From an uncultured Microbulbifer sp. (GTDB taxonomy: Bacteria; Pseudomonadota; Gammaproteobacteria; Pseudomonadales; Cellvibrionaceae): 64,000 nt of DNA. Positions 62,439-64,000 of the stretch are shown piece after piece (the stretch's first letter is position 1; every line of letters starts with the position of its first letter). The stretch spans positions 186,001 through 250,000 of the forward strand of contig NZ_CANNGQ010000003.1 of the NCBI RefSeq assembly GCF_947504145.1. Direction: 5' to 3'. A program made the position numbers and the translations under genes. A model generated the notes under the pieces. It was not told where the DNA came from. It was given only the letters and a program-made list of their open reading frames with translations, and made no database searches.

Positions 62439-64000
62439 CACCGGACCCCTCCCTGATCATCACTTCCGATCATGCGATTCACACTGCGTTTGAGCCCGTC
62501 CAGCACACTGCCGCGCTCGGGCGGCGCGCCACGGCGCCAGAAAATTTCAGTTTCGATATTGAGCGGGTAGCAGCAGTCGAGCGCCGCCCAGTCTTCTGCT
62601 ATGCGCGCCTTGATGGCTTCGAGGCGCGCGTCCACCAGTGCGGAATCTTCGTTTTCCGCAAGGTAAGACAGGCGTAGTACCGAAGGATCTTCCTGCAGGC
62701 GCTCAAGCAACAGCTCGGTGCGCGAACGCCACTGCGGGCGAAGCTCGGTGGACCCCGGCTCGAATACGGCCTCGGCCAGATCCAGGCGTACCACGCGGTG
62801 CAGGCTGGTGCCGAAGTTGAACTCCAGCATCTTGCCTCGGGTCGCGCGCTGCACCCGCGGGTTTTCTGTGGTCAGACGATAGCCGCTGGGCAGACTCCGG
62901 TCGTCCAGTTTCAGTACGAAGTTGGAGCCGCGATCCGGGTTCGGCACGGCAGCACAGGTAATGTGGAAACGGCCGTGGGCATCGGTGGTTGCGCGGAGGC
63001 CCTGCGCGGTTACCACACGAGCACCGGCCACACCGCCTTCGCCGTTATCCTGGTAACCATTCAGGTTTTTATCGTCGTACACCTTGCCTACCACATCGGT
63101 ACAGTCGAAGGTCGGGTCCGGAACCACGCGCACCGTGGCCGATGCTTCACCGGACGCCTGCTGGCCGGAAAGTTCGTTGAACATACGCGCACGGTTCACG
63201 TACTTGCCTTCGCCCACACCGGAGCCAACTACCAGTAAGAGCTTCATGGTACGGGTCGCTTCACCTTCGGCGCGCAAGTGCGGCCACTGCAGTTGCAGGC
63301 CATTCACTTCCGGCTCCACCGGCATACCATCCAGGTTCGCGGAACCGGCCACATACTTGAAGCCCGCCGGGAAGTAATCCACCAACTGCAGGTCCGTCAG
63401 CGGCACCGGCATGGTATTGGTGAAGGTGATGGTGTACGGCACCAGCTGGCTGCGCGTTACATTGGTCATCGCCGAGGTTTTGGTCAGCGCCAGCGCGCCT
63501 TCCAACAGCGGATCCAGCGCAATGTGGTTGTTGTACAGCTGGCTGCTGCCCGGTTGGTTGGTGTCATCCAGGTTCAGACGCAGGTAGTAATCCGTTTCAC
63601 TGGAGCGCGCATCCATATCGATGGGCGGCGGCAGCTCGGTAAGCTGGACTTCACAATGGTCCGGAGTACCCGGAATTGTGTCTCCAGCGCTACCCAGGCA
63701 GGCGCTGACATCGAAGCTTCCGGTCTCGCTGCCGGTCTGCGGCGGAATAACCCGGGATGGACCGGACGTGTACTGGTCACTGGGCACGTCCACGTCGATC
63801 AGGTAATCCGCATTGACCGCGCAGGCGGCACTGCTGAAATTCAGATCGAACTTGTAGTAGCCGCCCGGCAGGGTCACCTGATTCTGCTGTGCAGGGTCGT
63901 CGAAGCAACTATCCGGTAGCGGCTGGCCGCTGGAACCCTGCAACATGCTGACCCGGGCACCGGCGACAGGTGCACGTAGTATTGAATCGTAGATAACACC
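62438..64000 (-). CDS. DUF11/SdrD-like surface protein with degenerate OmpA tail (5' end missing)
   Basis: At least 520 residues; the frame is open to the window edge (GVIYDSILRAPVAGARVSML at the very start), so the true start lies outside. The visible order is a carboxypeptidase-regulatory/SdrD-like segment, a DUF11 repeat (LTKTSAMTNVTRSQLVPYTI to NRARMF, about 170-290 of the visible part), an SdrD B-like fold (VVGKVYDDKNLNGYQDNGEG, about 300-400), and a C-terminal domain (about 410-470, ELRPQWRSRTELLLERL) resembling a weak OmpA-like fold. Such proteins are long, repetitive and exported. It is translationally coupled to the OmpA/barrel gene (stop and start overlap), so the two products probably act together at the outer membrane. 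Confidence 0.75.
   Translation of the reverse strand, partial: GVIYDSILRAPVAGARVSMLQGSSGQPLPDSCFDDPAQQNQVTLPGGYYKFDLNFSSAACAVNADYLIDVDVPSDQYTSGPSRVIPPQTGSETGSFDVSACLGSAGDTIPGTPDHCEVQLTELPPPIDMDARSSETDYYLRLNLDDTNQPGSSQLYNNHIALDPLLEGALALTKTSAMTNVTRSQLVPYTITFTNTMPVPLTDLQLVDYFPAGFKYVAGSANLDGMPVEPEVNGLQLQWPHLRAEGEATRTMKLLLVVGSGVGEGKYVNRARMFNELSGQQASGEASATVRVVPDPTFDCTDVVGKVYDDKNLNGYQDNGEGGVAGARVVTAQGLRATTDAHGRFHITCAAVPNPDRGSNFVLKLDDRSLPSGYRLTTENPRVQRATRGKMLEFNFGTSLHRVVRLDLAEAVFEPGSTELRPQWRSRTELLLERLQEDPSVLRLSYLAENEDSALVDARLEAIKARIAEDWAALDCCYPLNIETEIFWRRGAPPERGSVLDGLKRSVNRMIGSDDQGGVR

Overview
The window looks like a chromosome segment of a marine, polymer- or protein-degrading gammaproteobacterium of the Cellvibrionales (Microbulbifer/Saccharophagus-like). 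The grounds are the gene content and order: a tRNA-fMet, rimP, nusA, infB, rbfA, truB, rpsO, pnp block, a dnaX-ybaB-recR block, an MlaA gene next to an RssB-like phosphatase regulator and a STAS protein as in Pseudomonas, and five TonB-dependent receptors in 64 kb. Genus is inferred; class is fairly secure. No insertion sequence, prophage, CRISPR array or rRNA gene was seen.

Layout. 1-2.6 kb (minus): start of a STAS protein (cut by the window edge), a response regulator with PP2C phosphatase, and MlaA. 2.8-4.95 kb (minus): hvfA-hvfB-hvfC, a bufferin-type copper-binding RiPP operon whose precursor carries eight EGKCG motifs. 5.2-9.1 kb: hrpA. 9.4-10.9 kb: a POT peptide transporter. 10.9-19.7 kb (minus): a long run from dnaX through ybaB, recR, rnd, ycgL, ycgN and two membrane proteins to a MoxR ATPase and a VWA protein; dnaX has a complete programmed -1 frameshift signal. 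20.0-25.1 kb (plus): an ECF sigma factor, a FecR-type anti-sigma regulator and an STN-bearing TonB receptor, i.e. a cell-surface signalling set. 25.5-38.8 kb: three more large TonB receptors, interrupted by a visibly AT-richer stretch (31.6-36 kb) with a TPR-sulfotransferase, a small lipoprotein, a methyltransferase and MarC. 38.8-42.7 kb: a transglutaminase-like TPR lipoprotein, a second POT transporter and a TauE/SafE permease. 42.8-52.5 kb (minus): the pnp to rimP translation/RNA-decay block led by two tandem initiator tRNAs with a clear sigma70 promoter. 52.7-57.2 kb (plus): a Fur-box-controlled siderophore-type receptor, a PepSY reductase-like membrane protein and a zinc-type dehydrogenase. 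57.2-64 kb (minus): a 1744-residue protein with three OmpA-like domains fused to a large beta-barrel, preceded by a DUF11/SdrD-like surface protein cut by the window end.

How it fits together. The receptors plus two POT carriers suggest an organism that takes up large peptides or glycans across the outer membrane and di/tripeptides across the inner membrane (inference). Iron supply (Fur-controlled receptor with PepSY partner) and copper buffering (hvfABC) are separate modules. The points most worth a second look are the hvfABC operon without a local DoxX gene, the dnaX frameshift cassette, the triple-OmpA/barrel operon, a perfect 21-bp hairpin between infB and rbfA, and a REP-like repeat family.
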